A stretch of 64,000 bases of DNA from an uncultured Bacteroidales bacterium (GCA_902793405.1 CADBDH010000017.1:1-64000); one strand, 5' to 3'; shown: positions 17,170 to 27,982, counted from the first letter of the stretch. The notes: a model not told the origin generated them from the letters alone. Translations and numbers: made by a program.

Positions 17170-18828
17170 TTACTTGCCGAACTGCTCAAAGAAGAGCGTG
17201 TAGGTTGTCTTGTCACACAATTCCTCGGGACCAAAGAACTGAATGGGGCCGGGATAGATGTAGCAAGTCTCGAGCGCCCACTGCTCGCGATTCTCGACAA
17301 AGTGCCTGAACGGTGCACCCTCGAGGTCCACCAGCGCCTTGCGGATAACGGGCTTGTCCTGACCTGAACGGCGTTCCATGTTCATCATCATCGTGATGGG
17401 CACACCACAGGCCACCCAGTCTTGAGCCTTGCGGCCCAGATGGGTAATGGCCGACATGTAACCCGTGGCACCGACAAAGATGAGGTGCGATGCGTTATAA
17501 CCGAGCGAGTAGCAGTAGTCGGCATCGAAGTTCGACGGGAAGGAGCAACGTCCCTCGTAGCCGAAGAAGTGATGCTGGGTCTTGAACTTGATGCGCTCGA
17601 TTTCGCCTGCCTGGTAACGCGTGTCAAGAACATTAGCCACCATGCGGCTGAGCAGACGCTCACTTTCAATCTGAGATACCATCACGTTGCCGTGCTCATC
17701 ACGGTCAAGGGCAAGCTGACGTGCCACGTCGTCGGGCAGCGAGTCATAGACCAAACGGTTCTCCTCGGTGAGGTGCTCGCGAATGAAATTGTCCTGAGCC
17801 TCATCACGCAGGTCGGAGATCTCGGGGAACTTGGTGAGCATCTCGTTGAGCTCGGCGATGAGTTTCTTCATCGTGGGAACGAACTCGACAATACCCTCGG
17901 GCACGAGGACGGTACCATAGTCCATGCCCATGTCGTGACGCTTGCAAACGATATCGGCAATCTCTTCGGCGATATCGCGCAAGGTCATGTTGCGGGCCTC
18001 AACCTCCTCACTGATGATGCAGTAGTTGGGGCGGGTCTGCAGGGCGCACTCCAGAGCGATGTGCGACGCCGAACGTCCCATCAGCTTCATGAAGTGCCAG
18101 TATTTCTTGGCAGAGTTACAGTCACGGGCCACGTTACCGATGAGCTCGCTATAGACCTTGGTAGCGGTGTCAAAACCGAAGGAAATCTCGATGTGCTCGT
18201 TCTTCAGGTCACCGTCGATGGTCTTGGGCACGCCAATCACCTGGATGCCTGCATCATGTGCCTTGTAGTACTCGGCCAGAATTGCAGCGTTAGTATTGCT
18301 GTCGTCACCACCGATGATTACCACAGCAGTGATTTTGAGCTCGCGCAGGATCTGGAGGCCAGCCTCGAACTGCTCGGGCTTCTCCAGCTTGGTACGGCCT
18401 GAACCGATGAGGTCAAAGCCACCGGTGTTGCGGTACTGCTCAATCAGGTCACCAGTGATTTCAATGTAACGATGCTTAACCAATCCGTTGGGACCACCCT
18501 GGAAACCATACAGACGGCAATACTTGTTCAGGGCCTTAATACCATCATAGAGGCCGCAGATCACGTTGTGGCCACCAGGAGCCTGACCGCCACTGAGGAT
18601 GACACCCACATTGAAGGGTTTTTCGGGCGGCATGGCCGAGTCATCGCGTTCGAAGGTCAGCTGAGGCATGCCATAGGTGCAGGGAAACAGGGCTTTAATA
18701 GCTTCTTGGTCGGCTACCGACTCGGTGGGGTTTCCCTCAACCGCACGAACGGGGCACCTAAGCGTAACGGGCAGCTTGGGCCTGTAGGTAAGCCTCATCT
18801 GCTCTAGATAACTCTTGTTGTCAGTCAT
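17170..18828 (-). CDS. pfp: PPi-dependent 6-phosphofructokinase
   Basis: At 552 aa this is the long PFP type, which phosphorylates fructose-6-phosphate reversibly with pyrophosphate. Motifs are GVILSGGQAPGGHN (nucleotide/PPi loop, about residue 75), GGDDSNTNAA with the Asp typical of PPi-dependent enzymes, KTIDGDLKN (catalytic; Lys is typical of PPi users), and the MGRSASHIALEC region. It would give reversible, ATP-sparing glycolysis. Confidence 0.95.
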   Translation of the reverse strand: MTDNKSYLEQMRLTYRPKLPVTLRCPVRAVEGNPTESVADQEAIKALFPCTYGMPQLTFERDDSAMPPEKPFNVGVILSGGQAPGGHNVICGLYDGIKALNKYCRLYGFQGGPNGLVKHRYIEITGDLIEQYRNTGGFDLIGSGRTKLEKPEQFEAGLQILRELKITAVVIIGGDDSNTNAAILAEYYKAHDAGIQVIGVPKTIDGDLKNEHIEISFGFDTATKVYSELIGNVARDCNSAKKYWHFMKLMGRSASHIALECALQTRPNYCIISEEVEARNMTLRDIAEEIADIVCKRHDMGMDYGTVLVPEGIVEFVPTMKKLIAELNEMLTKFPEISDLRDEAQDNFIREHLTEENRLVYDSLPDDVARQLALDRDEHGNVMVSQIESERLLSRMVANVLDTRYQAGEIERIKFKTQHHFFGYEGRCSFPSNFDADYCYSLGYNASHLIFVGATGYMSAITHLGRKAQDWVACGVPITMMMNMERRSGQDKPVIRKALVDLEGAPFRHFVENREQWALETCYIYPGPIQFFGPEELCDKTTYTLFFEQFGK

Positions 18829-19312
18829 TTTATTGTAATTTATGGTTTGTATAAACAGTTAAACAATCTTTTTTACTTCTCGAGTGCAAAAGTACTGCAA
18901 ATATGTCACGCAAGCATCATAATAACCTAACAAATTTTCAATATCCACAGCCCAATTTAGATTTTTTGACACTTTTGGCTCCAAAACCGATGATTTTTCG
19001 GCCACAACCTACCAAAAGTTATAATTTTCAGCCGCCTTCCGGGCATCTATTTGGCTGTCACATAAAACCTTTTCCAAATGTTTGCAGGCTCCAGGAATTT
19101 TGGCTACATTTGCATCTAGTTGTGCACATAACGATGTTGCAGCGCGCTAGAGACCCATTAGAAAAGTGTTGGCAATCAGCAATATGTGCATTCCCTTAAA
19201 AGAAACCCTAAACAATCATCGGTCAATGGCCGCCATGACTTGACGCGATTCCTGTTCCCCAGGCAAGTCAAGTGAATGATGGCACCCGACACATCAGTTC
19301 TGCCTTGAAGCA
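18829..19312. other. 484-bp intergenic region with divergent promoters
   Basis: The pfp side has a -7 element TACTTTTG on the minus strand (18887-18894). The other side holds the promoter at 19081-19112. The 185 bp between are AT-rich and I see no gene in them. The leader of the plus-strand transcript (about 190 nt) contains an inverted repeat, TGACTTG ... CAAGTCA, around 19238-19272, of unknown role. Confidence 0.6.
19081..19112 (+). promoter_or_regulatory. Promoter of the TPR gene pair
   Basis: TTTG (19081-19084), a 20-bp spacer and TACATTTG (19105-19112) match the Bacteroidota promoter closely. The leader to the ATG at 19313 would be about 195 nt. Confidence 0.7.
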
Positions 19313-20260
19313 ATGAAAAGAAAAATAACCTTCATACTGTGCATCTGGATAGCACTTTGCAGCTTAGCCCAGACCCAACAAGGACTTGTCAAGACCATTG
19401 GGCGCCCCGGCAAACCGGGAACGCCCCTGAGCAACGTCACCATCCGCTGGAGAGGCGAAGTCAACTCGGTGGTGAGCGGTGCCGACGGGTCTTTCTCGGT
19501 CATCATGACCGGCAAGAAGAATGGCGACCCCATCATCTTGCAGAGCGTTTCAAAGAAAGGATACGAACTGCAAGACAAGAGCATCATCGGGCGCCAGCAG
19601 GTTTTTTCTTCGACCGTGCCCATTGTCATCACGATGGTCAGCAACGAGCAGTTACAGGCCGACAAGCAACGTATTGAGCAGAATGCCTACCACAAGGCCG
19701 AACTGAACTACAAGAAGAAGCTGGCGCAACTTCAAGAACAGGTAAAAAACAAAAAAATCAACAACGAACGGTACCGCCAGGAACTGACCGATCTGGAGAA
19801 AAAGTATGAAGCCTATCAGGCGCTTATCGGTGACATGGCCGACAGGTATGCCCGCACCGACTATGACCAACTGGACTCCATCGATTACAAGATTAACGTG
19901 TGCATCGAGAACGGGGAACTGGAAAAGGCAGACTCGCTGATCCATACGGTATTTGACCCCGAAACGGTGCTTGAGCGCAACAGGGCCGCCAAAGAGGAAA
20001 TCAGACAACGTATGGAGTTTGCCCAAAGCATCATCGATAAGGCTAATGCCGATAAAGAAGCCATCATGCGGGACCTCGAATACGCCCAGCGTGTCATCAC
20101 ATTGAGTGAGAGCCTTGCCGACGAGTATCTCTCACAGGGCGACAAGCGCCGAGCCATCGACTGCCTGGAGAAGTCCTTGGAAATACTGCTCATCCTCCAT
20201 GACGAGGACAGCAAACAAGTAAAAGCCGCCAAACAACGAATCCAATCAATCAAGCCATGA
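19313..20260 (+). CDS. Secreted coiled-coil protein, short paralogue of the next gene
   Basis: The 315-aa product has a signal peptide (about residues 1-19), then a carboxypeptidase-regulatory-like beta domain ([19 protein letters not shown] ... SGADGSFSV), then long charged helices (about residues 118-260) likely to form a coiled coil. It ends in one TPR-like helix pair (YLSQGDKRRAIDCLEKSLEI). The first 230 residues are clearly related to the start of the next gene, so it looks like that protein without the TPR array. Its stop overlaps the next start (ATGA). Function unknown; likely periplasmic. Confidence 0.75.
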   Translation: MKRKITFILCIWIALCSLAQTQQGLVKTIGRPGKPGTPLSNVTIRWRGEVNSVVSGADGSFSVIMTGKKNGDPIILQSVSKKGYELQDKSIIGRQQVFSSTVPIVITMVSNEQLQADKQRIEQNAYHKAELNYKKKLAQLQEQVKNKKINNERYRQELTDLEKKYEAYQALIGDMADRYARTDYDQLDSIDYKINVCIENGELEKADSLIHTVFDPETVLERNRAAKEEIRQRMEFAQSIIDKANADKEAIMRDLEYAQRVITLSESLADEYLSQGDKRRAIDCLEKSLEILLILHDEDSKQVKAAKQRIQSIKP

Positions 20261-23200
20261 GAGTCAGATTATTCCTGCTGTTATTGACCAGTATCGCCTG
20301 CCTGACGGCCATGGCACAGAACCAGCCTGGCTACGTCAAGACCCTGGGGCGTCCCGACATGAAAGGGCAGCCCTTGAGCAACGTTACCATCAGGCCCAAA
20401 GGTGGGCACAATGCCGTCGTCAGTGGCCCTGACGGCAAGTTCTCCATACTCATGCAGGGGAAAAAGAAAGGTGACCCCTATGCCCTGCAACAGGTGCAGA
20501 AGAATGGCTTTGAACTGAACGAGAAGGACATCATCGGTCGCCAGTTTGCCTTTTCGACGTCGGTGCCGCTCACTATCGTGATGGTGTCAACGTCAAAGCT
20601 GCAAGCCGACAAACAACGCATCGAGGACAACGCCTATGCCGCGGCCGAGAAACGTTACAAGAACATGATGGCCAAGCTGAACAAGCAACTCGAACAAAAC
20701 GAGATATCCAGCGAGCGCTTCAAGAACGAGATACAGGCACTGAACGAGAAATACGAGAAATACCAATTGCTCATCGAAAGCCTAGCCGAACACTATGCAC
20801 ACACCGACTATGACATGCTTGACGACAAAGAGCGGGAAATCAACAATTGCATCGAGAGCTGCCAGTGGGACAAGGCCGATTCGCTCATCCACACCATATT
20901 CGACCCCGTTGATGTCATCAAACGGAACAAGGAGGCCCTGTCACACATCGACGAGAACCTCGCCATCGTGCAAACGGTGATAGACCAGGCCCATGCCGAT
21001 ATGGAATCGGTGCTCAAGCAGCAGGAAAAAGATGCCGAATACCTCTATCGGCTCTACACCATTGCGCTGGCACACTTCGACAACAAAATGGCGGCCCAAT
21101 ACATCCAAACGCGCGCCGAACTCGACACCACCAACGTCGCCTGGCAAGCCGAGGCGGGACGCTTTATCTGCCTGTATCTTGCCGATTACACGCTCGCCAA
21201 CACTTATTACCAACGGGCGCTCACTCAGGCCCGCTCCCAATTTGGAGAAGACAGTCCATCGGTCGTGTCGATGTACATCTATATCGGCAACCTGTACAAT
21301 GCACAGGGCCATAACGACGAAGCGATGGACTACTTCAACAAGGCACTGGCCGCCGGCAGCGATGCACTGGGCGAGGACCACATGTACACGGCGACGGCCT
21401 ACAACAACATAGGCAGCATCTACAGCATCAGGGGCGACTATGACAAAGCGACCGATTTTTACCAGAAGGCCCTGACAATCTACAAGAAGCAGTTGGGCGA
21501 GGAACATCATCTCGTGGCAACGGCCTTGAACAACCTAGGCTATATCCAGATCATGAAGGGAGAACTGGATGCGGCAATGGACTATTTCAACAAGGCTTTT
21601 GCCATACAGGAGAAAGTCGGCGGCAGGAACCTGCTGGATGTCGCCAAGACCCTGGACAATATCGGGTCGGCCTATGACATCAAGGGTGATTACGACAAGG
21701 CGCTCGACGATCTCGGCAAGGCATTGGCCCTGCGCGAGAAGAACTTTGGGCCCAACCACCCCGCTACAGCCGATTCCTACCACAACATCGGGAACGTCTA
21801 CAGCAACATGGGCGACTTTAAAACGGCATTGGACTATCAGCTCAAAGCCACCGCCATCAGGGAGCAGATGCTGGGAACAGAGCACCTGAGCACTGCCGAT
21901 TCCTATGCTAGCCTGGGAGCACTTTACAGCAACATCGGCGACTATGACAAGGCGCTGGAGTATCATACCAAGGCACTCAATATCAAGGAGAAGGCTTTAG
22001 GCTCCATTCATGCCGATGTCGCCACCTGTTACAACAACATCGGCATGGTCTATAACAAACGGGGCGACCATGCCAAGGCTATGGAGTACAACTCGCGGGC
22101 ACTCGAGATTTGCGGGAAACTGGATGGCACCAATCCCTTGAATACCGCTATCACTCTTGACAACAAGGCCACGGTACTGGCATCGATGGGAAACTATGAC
22201 GAGGCTCTGGAATACTGGCTCAAGGCCGTAGCCATCGAGGAAGCGCAACTGGGAGGCGAACACGCCAATGTGGCGACCCTGTATAACAACATTGGGTTCC
22301 TCTATGCCCAACAGAGCCAGTTCTCGAAGGCGCTGGGCTATTACCAGAAGGCGCTGGCCATCTATGAGAAGGCGCTGGGTATGGTACATCCCTCAACCGC
22401 CTTCACCTGCGACAACATCGGCGAGGTATACGCCAGCAAGGGAGACTACGCCACAGCGATAGACCATCACAACCGGGCACTGAACATCCGTCGGCAGACC
22501 CTGGACAAGGACCATCCCGACATTGCCAGTTCCTACAACCACATCGGCAGTGTCTATCTGAAACAAGGCGACCCCGAATCGGCTCTGGAGTATTTCAACA
22601 AGGCGCTGGAAATACGCGAAGGCAAACTCGGAGAGGAACATCCCGATGTGGCTGCCACGTGCAACAATATCGGTAATGCCTACGAGCAAATGGGCAACAT
22701 GACCGAAGCCAAAAAGTATTACACCCGAGCAATGGGCACACACGAAAACGTCTCAAAGAATGTGGCTATGCCCACGGCAGCAAAATCCCACAACAACATG
22801 GGGTCGCTCTATGTCGAACAGGGAGACTATGAAAAGGCGCTGGAGAGTTGCATGAAGGCATTGGAAATGCGCGAAAGGTCACTCGGGCCCAACCATCCTG
22901 ACGTTGCCTCGTCCCACAGCACAATCGGAGCTATCTATGAGAGCATGCGTGACTATAAGTCGGCGCTCCAGCACTACAACAAGTCGCTGGAAATCAGATT
23001 AAAGGCCTTTGGCCCCGAACATCCAGACGTTGCCACGTCCTACAACAACATCGGTGTCGTATATGCAGGTATGGGAGATTATGCCAAGGCACAAAAGTAT
23101 TATGACCAGGCGCTGGCAATTCTGGAGAAGTCCCCCGATGCCAATCCGATACTGATGGCTCAGACCTATAACAACATCGGCAATTTCCACTATAACCAAG

Positions 23201-23838
23201 AACAATATGAGAAGGCGCTGGAATGCCACAACAAGGCGCTGGACATTTTCAGGCGCCTCAACATGCAAGACCGCATTGACGTATCCAACACCTACAGCGA
23301 TATGGGAGAGGTCTACAGCGCGCTGGGCGACGATGACAAGGCATTGGAACTGTTAAACCGCGCATTGGACATCCGTGAGAGGATGTTGGGAAAAGACGAC
23401 GTCAAGGTAGCCGCTTCCCATGAGAACATGGCCATGGTGTATGTTCATCAGCAGGATTACGAACAAGCGCTCGAGCATCAACTGCTTGCCCTCAACATAC
23501 GCGAGAATACGCAGGACAAAGACCCACTGGATTTGGCAACCACATATAACAACCTTGGTGTCATTTACGGCGGGTTGGAAGATTACGAAAAAGGTCTGGA
23601 GTACCATTTCACGGCACTTCAGATACGAGAGAAAGAATTGGGAACTGACGATCCGTCAACAATCACGGTTTGCAACAACATCAGTGTGTGCTACGCCAAT
23701 CAGGGCAATTATCCCATGGCGCTGGAGTATGCGCACAAGGTATTGTCATACTATGAGAAGGCCTATGGCCCCGATGACCCTTACACGTCAAAAAAGAAGA
23801 AATATATCGAGGAAATCCAGCAGATGATGGGCCAGTAG
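20257..23838 (+). CDS. Secreted protein with about 20 kinesin-light-chain-type TPR units
   Basis: The 1193-aa protein has a signal peptide, the same beta domain and coiled-coil region as the preceding gene (residues 1-250), and then a regular array of 42-aa units from about residue 331 to 1171. The unit consensus is roughly [20 protein letters not shown] followed by YxKALEYxxKALxIREKxLG. I count 20 full units plus one degenerate unit before them. Such arrays are protein-binding scaffolds. No enzymatic domain is visible. The ATGA overlap with the short paralogue suggests that both act in one complex. Its DNA repeats are diverged, so the array is not recent. Confidence 0.8.
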   Translation: MRVRLFLLLLTSIACLTAMAQNQPGYVKTLGRPDMKGQPLSNVTIRPKGGHNAVVSGPDGKFSILMQGKKKGDPYALQQVQKNGFELNEKDIIGRQFAFSTSVPLTIVMVSTSKLQADKQRIEDNAYAAAEKRYKNMMAKLNKQLEQNEISSERFKNEIQALNEKYEKYQLLIESLAEHYAHTDYDMLDDKEREINNCIESCQWDKADSLIHTIFDPVDVIKRNKEALSHIDENLAIVQTVIDQAHADMESVLKQQEKDAEYLYRLYTIALAHFDNKMAAQYIQTRAELDTTNVAWQAEAGRFICLYLADYTLANTYYQRALTQARSQFGEDSPSVVSMYIYIGNLYNAQGHNDEAMDYFNKALAAGSDALGEDHMYTATAYNNIGSIYSIRGDYDKATDFYQKALTIYKKQLGEEHHLVATALNNLGYIQIMKGELDAAMDYFNKAFAIQEKVGGRNLLDVAKTLDNIGSAYDIKGDYDKALDDLGKALALREKNFGPNHPATADSYHNIGNVYSNMGDFKTALDYQLKATAIREQMLGTEHLSTADSYASLGALYSNIGDYDKALEYHTKALNIKEKALGSIHADVATCYNNIGMVYNKRGDHAKAMEYNSRALEICGKLDGTNPLNTAITLDNKATVLASMGNYDEALEYWLKAVAIEEAQLGGEHANVATLYNNIGFLYAQQSQFSKALGYYQKALAIYEKALGMVHPSTAFTCDNIGEVYASKGDYATAIDHHNRALNIRRQTLDKDHPDIASSYNHIGSVYLKQGDPESALEYFNKALEIREGKLGEEHPDVAATCNNIGNAYEQMGNMTEAKKYYTRAMGTHENVSKNVAMPTAAKSHNNMGSLYVEQGDYEKALESCMKALEMRERSLGPNHPDVASSHSTIGAIYESMRDYKSALQHYNKSLEIRLKAFGPEHPDVATSYNNIGVVYAGMGDYAKAQKYYDQALAILEKSPDANPILMAQTYNNIGNFHYNQEQYEKALECHNKALDIFRRLNMQDRIDVSNTYSDMGEVYSALGDDDKALELLNRALDIRERMLGKDDVKVAASHENMAMVYVHQQDYEQALEHQLLALNIRENTQDKDPLDLATTYNNLGVIYGGLEDYEKGLEYHFTALQIREKELGTDDPSTITVCNNISVCYANQGNYPMALEYAHKVLSYYEKAYGPDDPYTSKKKKYIEEIQQMMGQ

Positions 23839-23894
23839 GCAATCCCCGTTGCCATCAACATTGGAGACTGCCGTGTTAATTTCTCGGCTTTTGC

Positions 23895-23925
23895 TTGGTG
23901 CTTTGTCAAAAACCTATTATCTTCG
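23895..23925 (+). promoter_or_regulatory. Promoter of the rfbA-fdt operon
   Basis: TTG (23895-23897), 20 bp, then TATCTTCG (23918-23925), one base off the -7 consensus. The rfbA ATG follows 43 bp later. Confidence 0.5.
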
Positions 23926-23968
23926 CAACTCAAAATCAACAATTAGAAACCAGCAACACGACAGCAAT

Positions 23969-24844
23969 ATGAAAGGAATTGTACTGGCAGGAGGCTCTGG
24001 CACACGGCTTTATCCCGTGACCAAAGGCATTTCCAAGCAACTGATACCCATCTATGACAAGCCCATGGTCTATTATCCCATCTCGGTGCTGATGCTTGCG
24101 GGAATCCGCGAGATTCTCATCATCTCCACCCCGCAGGACCTGCCCCTGTTCCGCAGGCTGTTGGGCGATGGCCAGGACATCGGCGTACGGTTTGAGTTTG
24201 CCGAGCAGCCCAGACCCGAAGGCTTGGCCCAGGCATTCATCATCGGCGAGGAATTTGTCGGTAAGGACAGTGTCTGCCTCGTACTGGGCGACAACATCTT
24301 CTACGGTCAAAGTTTCACCAGCATGCTCCTGGATGCCGTCGAGCGAACCGAGAATCAGGATGTCTGCACCCTGTGGGCCTATGCCGTGAAGGATCCCAAC
24401 CGTTTTGGCGTGGTCGCCTTTGACGAGCATGGCAAGGCCACGAGCCTTGAGGAGAAGCCCGAGCATCCCAAGAGCAATTATGCCGTTACGGGACTGTACT
24501 TCTATCCCAATGACGTGGTGCAGATCGCTAAAACCATCAAGCCCAGTGCCCGCGGCGAACTCGAGATTACCACGGTCAACCAGCAATACCTGGCTCAGGA
24601 CCGCGTGCATGTCCAGACACTGGGACGCGGCTTCGCCTGGCTCGACACCGGCACCAGCGAGTCGATGTCTGATGCTTCCAACTTTATCGGCACCATCGTC
24701 AACATGCAAGGTGTACAGGTTGCTGCTCTCGAGGAAATCGCCTTCCGTAAGGGATGGATCGACGCCCAGCAACTGCTGGCCCTCGCCGAGCCCATGAAGA
24801 AGAACCATTATGGACAATACCTCATCAAACTTGCCCAACAATAA
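23969..24844 (+). CDS. rfbA: Glucose-1-phosphate thymidylyltransferase
   Basis: RfbA joins glucose-1-phosphate and dTTP to dTDP-glucose, the entry to dTDP-deoxysugars. The protein (291 aa) starts [20 protein letters not shown], the nucleotide-binding loop; also seen are [23 protein letters not shown] with the metal Asp, and [10 protein letters not shown]. An in-frame ATG 120 bp upstream exists, but those 40 residues are not part of the family and lie upstream of the promoter, so the start at 23969 is chosen. The stop TAA shares one base with the next ATG. Confidence 0.96.
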   Translation: MKGIVLAGGSGTRLYPVTKGISKQLIPIYDKPMVYYPISVLMLAGIREILIISTPQDLPLFRRLLGDGQDIGVRFEFAEQPRPEGLAQAFIIGEEFVGKDSVCLVLGDNIFYGQSFTSMLLDAVERTENQDVCTLWAYAVKDPNRFGVVAFDEHGKATSLEEKPEHPKSNYAVTGLYFYPNDVVQIAKTIKPSARGELEITTVNQQYLAQDRVHVQTLGRGFAWLDTGTSESMSDASNFIGTIVNMQGVQVAALEEIAFRKGWIDAQQLLALAEPMKKNHYGQYLIKLAQQ

Positions 24845-25269
24845 TGAAGGAATCTGATTCAGACAACACCATAAGGCTCATCGAGTTACCCAAAATCAAA
24901 GACCCGCGCGGCAACCTCACCTTTATCGAGAGTGGCAAGCACGTGCCGTTTACCGTGCAGCGCAACTACTGGATATATGATGTGCCCAGCGGCATGTGGC
25001 GCGACGGACACGCCTTCCGCGAACAGGAAGAGCTAATCGTGGCCCTGAGCGGCAGCTTTGACGTAGTGGTCAACACGGGTGACAAGGAGCAAACATTTCA
25101 TCTTGCCCGTCCCCAAATCGGGCTCTATGTGCCCCGCATGACGTGGCGCTATATCCATAACTTCTCCACCAACTCTGTTGCGTTGGTGCTATCCAGCACC
25201 GCCTATGACGAAAAAGACTATATAGCCGACTATAAAGAATTCATAGAACTAACCCAAAAACAGCCCTAA
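24844..25269 (+). CDS. FdtA/WxcM-like sugar 3,4-ketoisomerase homologue, divergent
   Basis: This 141-aa protein is a small cupin of the FdtA/QdtA type, which converts dTDP-4-keto-6-deoxyglucose to the 3-keto sugar. Family features are DPRGNLTFIE, RNYWIYDVP and LIVALSGSFDVVV. The usual active-site pair RGxHAH reads RDGHAF here, so the second catalytic histidine is replaced by Phe; activity may differ or be lost. It overlaps rfbA by one base and is followed 5 bp later by a second copy with both histidines. Confidence 0.8.
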   Translation: MKESDSDNTIRLIELPKIKDPRGNLTFIESGKHVPFTVQRNYWIYDVPSGMWRDGHAFREQEELIVALSGSFDVVVNTGDKEQTFHLARPQIGLYVPRMTWRYIHNFSTNSVALVLSSTAYDEKDYIADYKEFIELTQKQP

Positions 25270-25274
25270 GAGCA

Positions 25275-25742
25275 ATGAATAGTATTAGTATTGAAGAGAA
25301 AATAAGAATCCACAACCAGTCACGCATCAGCGACTGCAGGATTATCACACTTGACCGGCACCAGCATGCCAATGGCAACCTCACCGCCATCAATAACGGT
25401 GTGGAGCTGCCATTTAACCTGGAACGCACATTCTATATCTATGATGTGCCCGGCGGTGCCGAACGCGGCGGACACAGCCACTACACCTGCCACGAGTTCA
25501 TCATCGCCATCAGCGGCAGCTTTGACGTGACAGTCGATGACGGTATAGAGCAACACACCTATACGCTCAACCGTCCCTATCAGGGTCTGCTGGTCGTGCC
25601 CGGCATCTGGCGCACCCTGCAGAATTTCTCGTCGGGGTCGGTATGCCTGGCGTTAGCTTCTCATCACTTTGACGAGAATGACTACGTGAGAGAGTATGAG
25701 GACTTCATCAATTTGAAAAACGGCCGAAAAGCCGAAGAATAA
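25275..25742 (+). CDS. FdtA/WxcM-like sugar 3,4-ketoisomerase
   Basis: The second cupin of the pair (155 aa) keeps the catalytic motif RGGHSHYTCHEF with both histidines, so it is the more likely active isomerase making dTDP-3-keto-6-deoxy-hexose. It shares RTFYIYDVPGG and IAISGSFDVTVDDG with its neighbour but has an N-terminal extension of about 20 residues. It is located between the divergent copy and the aminotransferase expected to use its product. Confidence 0.85.
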   Translation: MNSISIEEKIRIHNQSRISDCRIITLDRHQHANGNLTAINNGVELPFNLERTFYIYDVPGGAERGGHSHYTCHEFIIAISGSFDVTVDDGIEQHTYTLNRPYQGLLVVPGIWRTLQNFSSGSVCLALASHHFDENDYVREYEDFINLKNGRKAEE

Positions 25743-25757
25743 CGACTACAAAGAAGC

Positions 25758-26879
25758 ATGAAAAGATACCCATTCCTGGATCTGGCGCACACCAATGCGC
25801 CCTTTATGGAGGAGCTCAAGGCTGCTGCCTGCAGTGTGATTGAAAACGGTCGCTACCTGCATGGTCAACAAACCGAACTGCTCGAACAAGAGATTGCGCA
25901 ACTGTGCCAAGCACGGCACTGCATCGGTGTGAGCAACGGGCTCGACGCGCTCAAACTCATCCTGCGCGCCTACAAGGAAATGGGTATCATGACCGATGGA
26001 GATGAGGTCATCGTGCCGGCCAACACCTACGTCGCCAGCGTGCTCGCCATCAGCGAGAACGGGCTCACGCCTGTATTGTGCGACATCAGGGAGGACACAA
26101 TGAACATGGATTCCCGACTGCTTGAAGGCCTGATTACCGAACGCACCCGTGCCATCATGCCCGTGCACCTCTATGGCACACCATGCTGGGACAATGAACT
26201 GATGAACGTGGCGCGACAGCATGGTCTGCGCATCATCGAGGACAATGCCCAAGCCATCGGTGCCGTGAGCAACACTGCAGGCCTGAACGGGACTTTCGTC
26301 ACTGGCGGACTGGGAGACGCGGCAGGCATCAGTTTCTATCCCACCAAGAACCTGGGTGCACTGGGTGACGGTGGTGCGGTGGTGACCAACGATGACGCCC
26401 TGGCGGCGACGGTAAAAGCGCTGGCCAACTATGGTTCGGACCGCCGTTATCACAACATCTACATGGGCTATAACTGCCGTCTGGACGAAATTCAAGCGGC
26501 CATGCTGCGCGTCAAGCTGCGTTACCTCGAACACGAGAACACCACCCGTGCGGCTGTAGCCCGTACTTACCGCGACTGCATCAGCAATCCACACGTGACG
26601 GCTCCTTGCATCTTTGATGACATCAAACAGACGTGGCACCAGTATGTAGTGCGCGTCGAGGGCAGGGATGCCTTCCGCGCCTACCTTGACGGACAAGGCA
26701 TCGGCACAGACATCCACTATGCCACCCCACCCCACAAGCAGCCTTGCTATCAAGGGCTGAAACATGCTCCGCTTCCTGTCACCGAACGGCTGGCCGACGA
26801 AATCGTGTCGCTGCCCATCGCTCATCCCATCACACCCGACGATGCCCGCTACATCGCCGAGGTGATCAACCGCTATTGA
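25758..26879 (+). CDS. DegT/DnrJ/EryC1 sugar aminotransferase (FdtB/QdtB-like)
   Basis: The 373-aa PLP enzyme has the sugar-aminotransferase motifs GVSNGLDALKL, EDNAQAIGA and SFYPTKNLGALGDGG, whose Lys forms the Schiff base, plus NYGSDRRYHN and GYNCRLDEIQAA. With the FdtA-type isomerase before it, it probably makes a dTDP-3-amino-3,6-dideoxyhexose (Fuc3N or Qui3N type). The acetyltransferase that usually completes the pathway is not seen next to it, and rfbB is not in the window. Confidence 0.92.
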   Translation: MKRYPFLDLAHTNAPFMEELKAAACSVIENGRYLHGQQTELLEQEIAQLCQARHCIGVSNGLDALKLILRAYKEMGIMTDGDEVIVPANTYVASVLAISENGLTPVLCDIREDTMNMDSRLLEGLITERTRAIMPVHLYGTPCWDNELMNVARQHGLRIIEDNAQAIGAVSNTAGLNGTFVTGGLGDAAGISFYPTKNLGALGDGGAVVTNDDALAATVKALANYGSDRRYHNIYMGYNCRLDEIQAAMLRVKLRYLEHENTTRAAVARTYRDCISNPHVTAPCIFDDIKQTWHQYVVRVEGRDAFRAYLDGQGIGTDIHYATPPHKQPCYQGLKHAPLPVTERLADEIVSLPIAHPITPDDARYIAEVINRY

Positions 26880-26903
26880 CTTGATTGCACGCCTCTCTGC
26901 CCA

Positions 26904-27971
26904 ATGCGCAACAAGGGTATCACACGGTTTGTCATGCTCAGCCTGCTGGCTTTGTTGCCGGTATTGCTGATGTTTGGCCTGTATGTGTTCAAGGACCCTT
27001 TCAACGTGATACGCCCTTATGACGGCAATGCTCCCGCATCGGCCGACACCGTCCAACTCACTGTCAACACCGGCTACGTTTCGACCGAAGCTTTCCGTTT
27101 TTTTGAGCCCTCACGGCATTTCGATTCCTTCATCTTCGGGTCATCACTGTCAGGATACTACCGCATCCAGGACTGGGCCCCGCATCTGCCAGCCGATGCA
27201 AGCCCGTTTCACTTCAATGCCTCGCGTGAGACATTGCAAGGCATTCTGGGCAAACTCAATTATCTGGAACATTGCGGAGTGACGGTCAAAAACGCCTTAA
27301 TCGTCATGGAAGACGAGATGCTCAAGCGCATGCCTCTGGATGGCGATGTGCTGTATGTCCAGCATCCCCTGACTGCCCCCAACGTCTCATGGTGGAAATT
27401 CCATCAGCTGTACTTCAATGCGTTCCGGCATCCCGAACTGGTCGCTTTCACACTCTGGCCTTCGGCAGCGACGACGAGACTCGTGCTAGACAAGGGCTAT
27501 GCCACCACCGACATCCCCGACCGCATCGAGCCTATCAACGAGGGTTACTACCGCTGGGCGGACTCGGTTATCGCAGTCAACCCCGATGCGTTTTTCACTC
27601 CTGAGCATCTCGCCCGTTACGACCAGCCCATGAGGCAAATGCCCTACCCTGACAAGATCACACCAGGCGTCAACGAGTTACTCACTAGTATCGCCGATAT
27701 GCTAAAACGCCACAACACCGACTACCAAATCATCATACCACCCCACTATGCATGGGAGGCCATCAGCAGCAATGACCTCTATATGCTGGAACAAATCTTC
27801 GGGATGGAACGGGTCCATGACTACAGCCATGACCCCAAAATGGGCACGAGCCTACGATACTACTATGACGATGGACACCTGATTGCCCAAGAATGCGCAC
27901 GCCTTATGGACAGTGCATACGCCTCCACAAGCATGCCTTCACCCTACCTGCACACCCAAACGTCCAAATAA
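26904..27971 (+). CDS. Membrane-anchored SGNH-like protein of the sugar operon
   Basis: The protein of 355 aa has one N-terminal membrane helix (about residues 9-28) and an extracytoplasmic domain. FDSFIFGSSLSGYYRI resembles block I of SGNH/DltD-like proteins (Ser in GSS), and YYDDGHLIAQECARLM near the end resembles the block with the catalytic Asp and His. It may therefore modify a surface polysaccharide, for example by O-acyl transfer. It is the last gene of the rfbA-fdt operon (24-bp gap). I do not recognise a named family. Confidence 0.6.
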   Translation: MRNKGITRFVMLSLLALLPVLLMFGLYVFKDPFNVIRPYDGNAPASADTVQLTVNTGYVSTEAFRFFEPSRHFDSFIFGSSLSGYYRIQDWAPHLPADASPFHFNASRETLQGILGKLNYLEHCGVTVKNALIVMEDEMLKRMPLDGDVLYVQHPLTAPNVSWWKFHQLYFNAFRHPELVAFTLWPSAATTRLVLDKGYATTDIPDRIEPINEGYYRWADSVIAVNPDAFFTPEHLARYDQPMRQMPYPDKITPGVNELLTSIADMLKRHNTDYQIIIPPHYAWEAISSNDLYMLEQIFGMERVHDYSHDPKMGTSLRYYYDDGHLIAQECARLMDSAYASTSMPSPYLHTQTSK

Positions 27972-27982
27972 ACTTTGGCGGT

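Noticed and set aside
17113-17367. An 84-codon plus-strand frame at the end of pfp
   Set aside because: It is antisense to the conserved C-terminus of pfp and has no promoter or family features.
25746-27056. A 436-codon minus-strand open frame over the aminotransferase gene
   Set aside because: The plus-strand frame is a clear PLP aminotransferase inside an operon.
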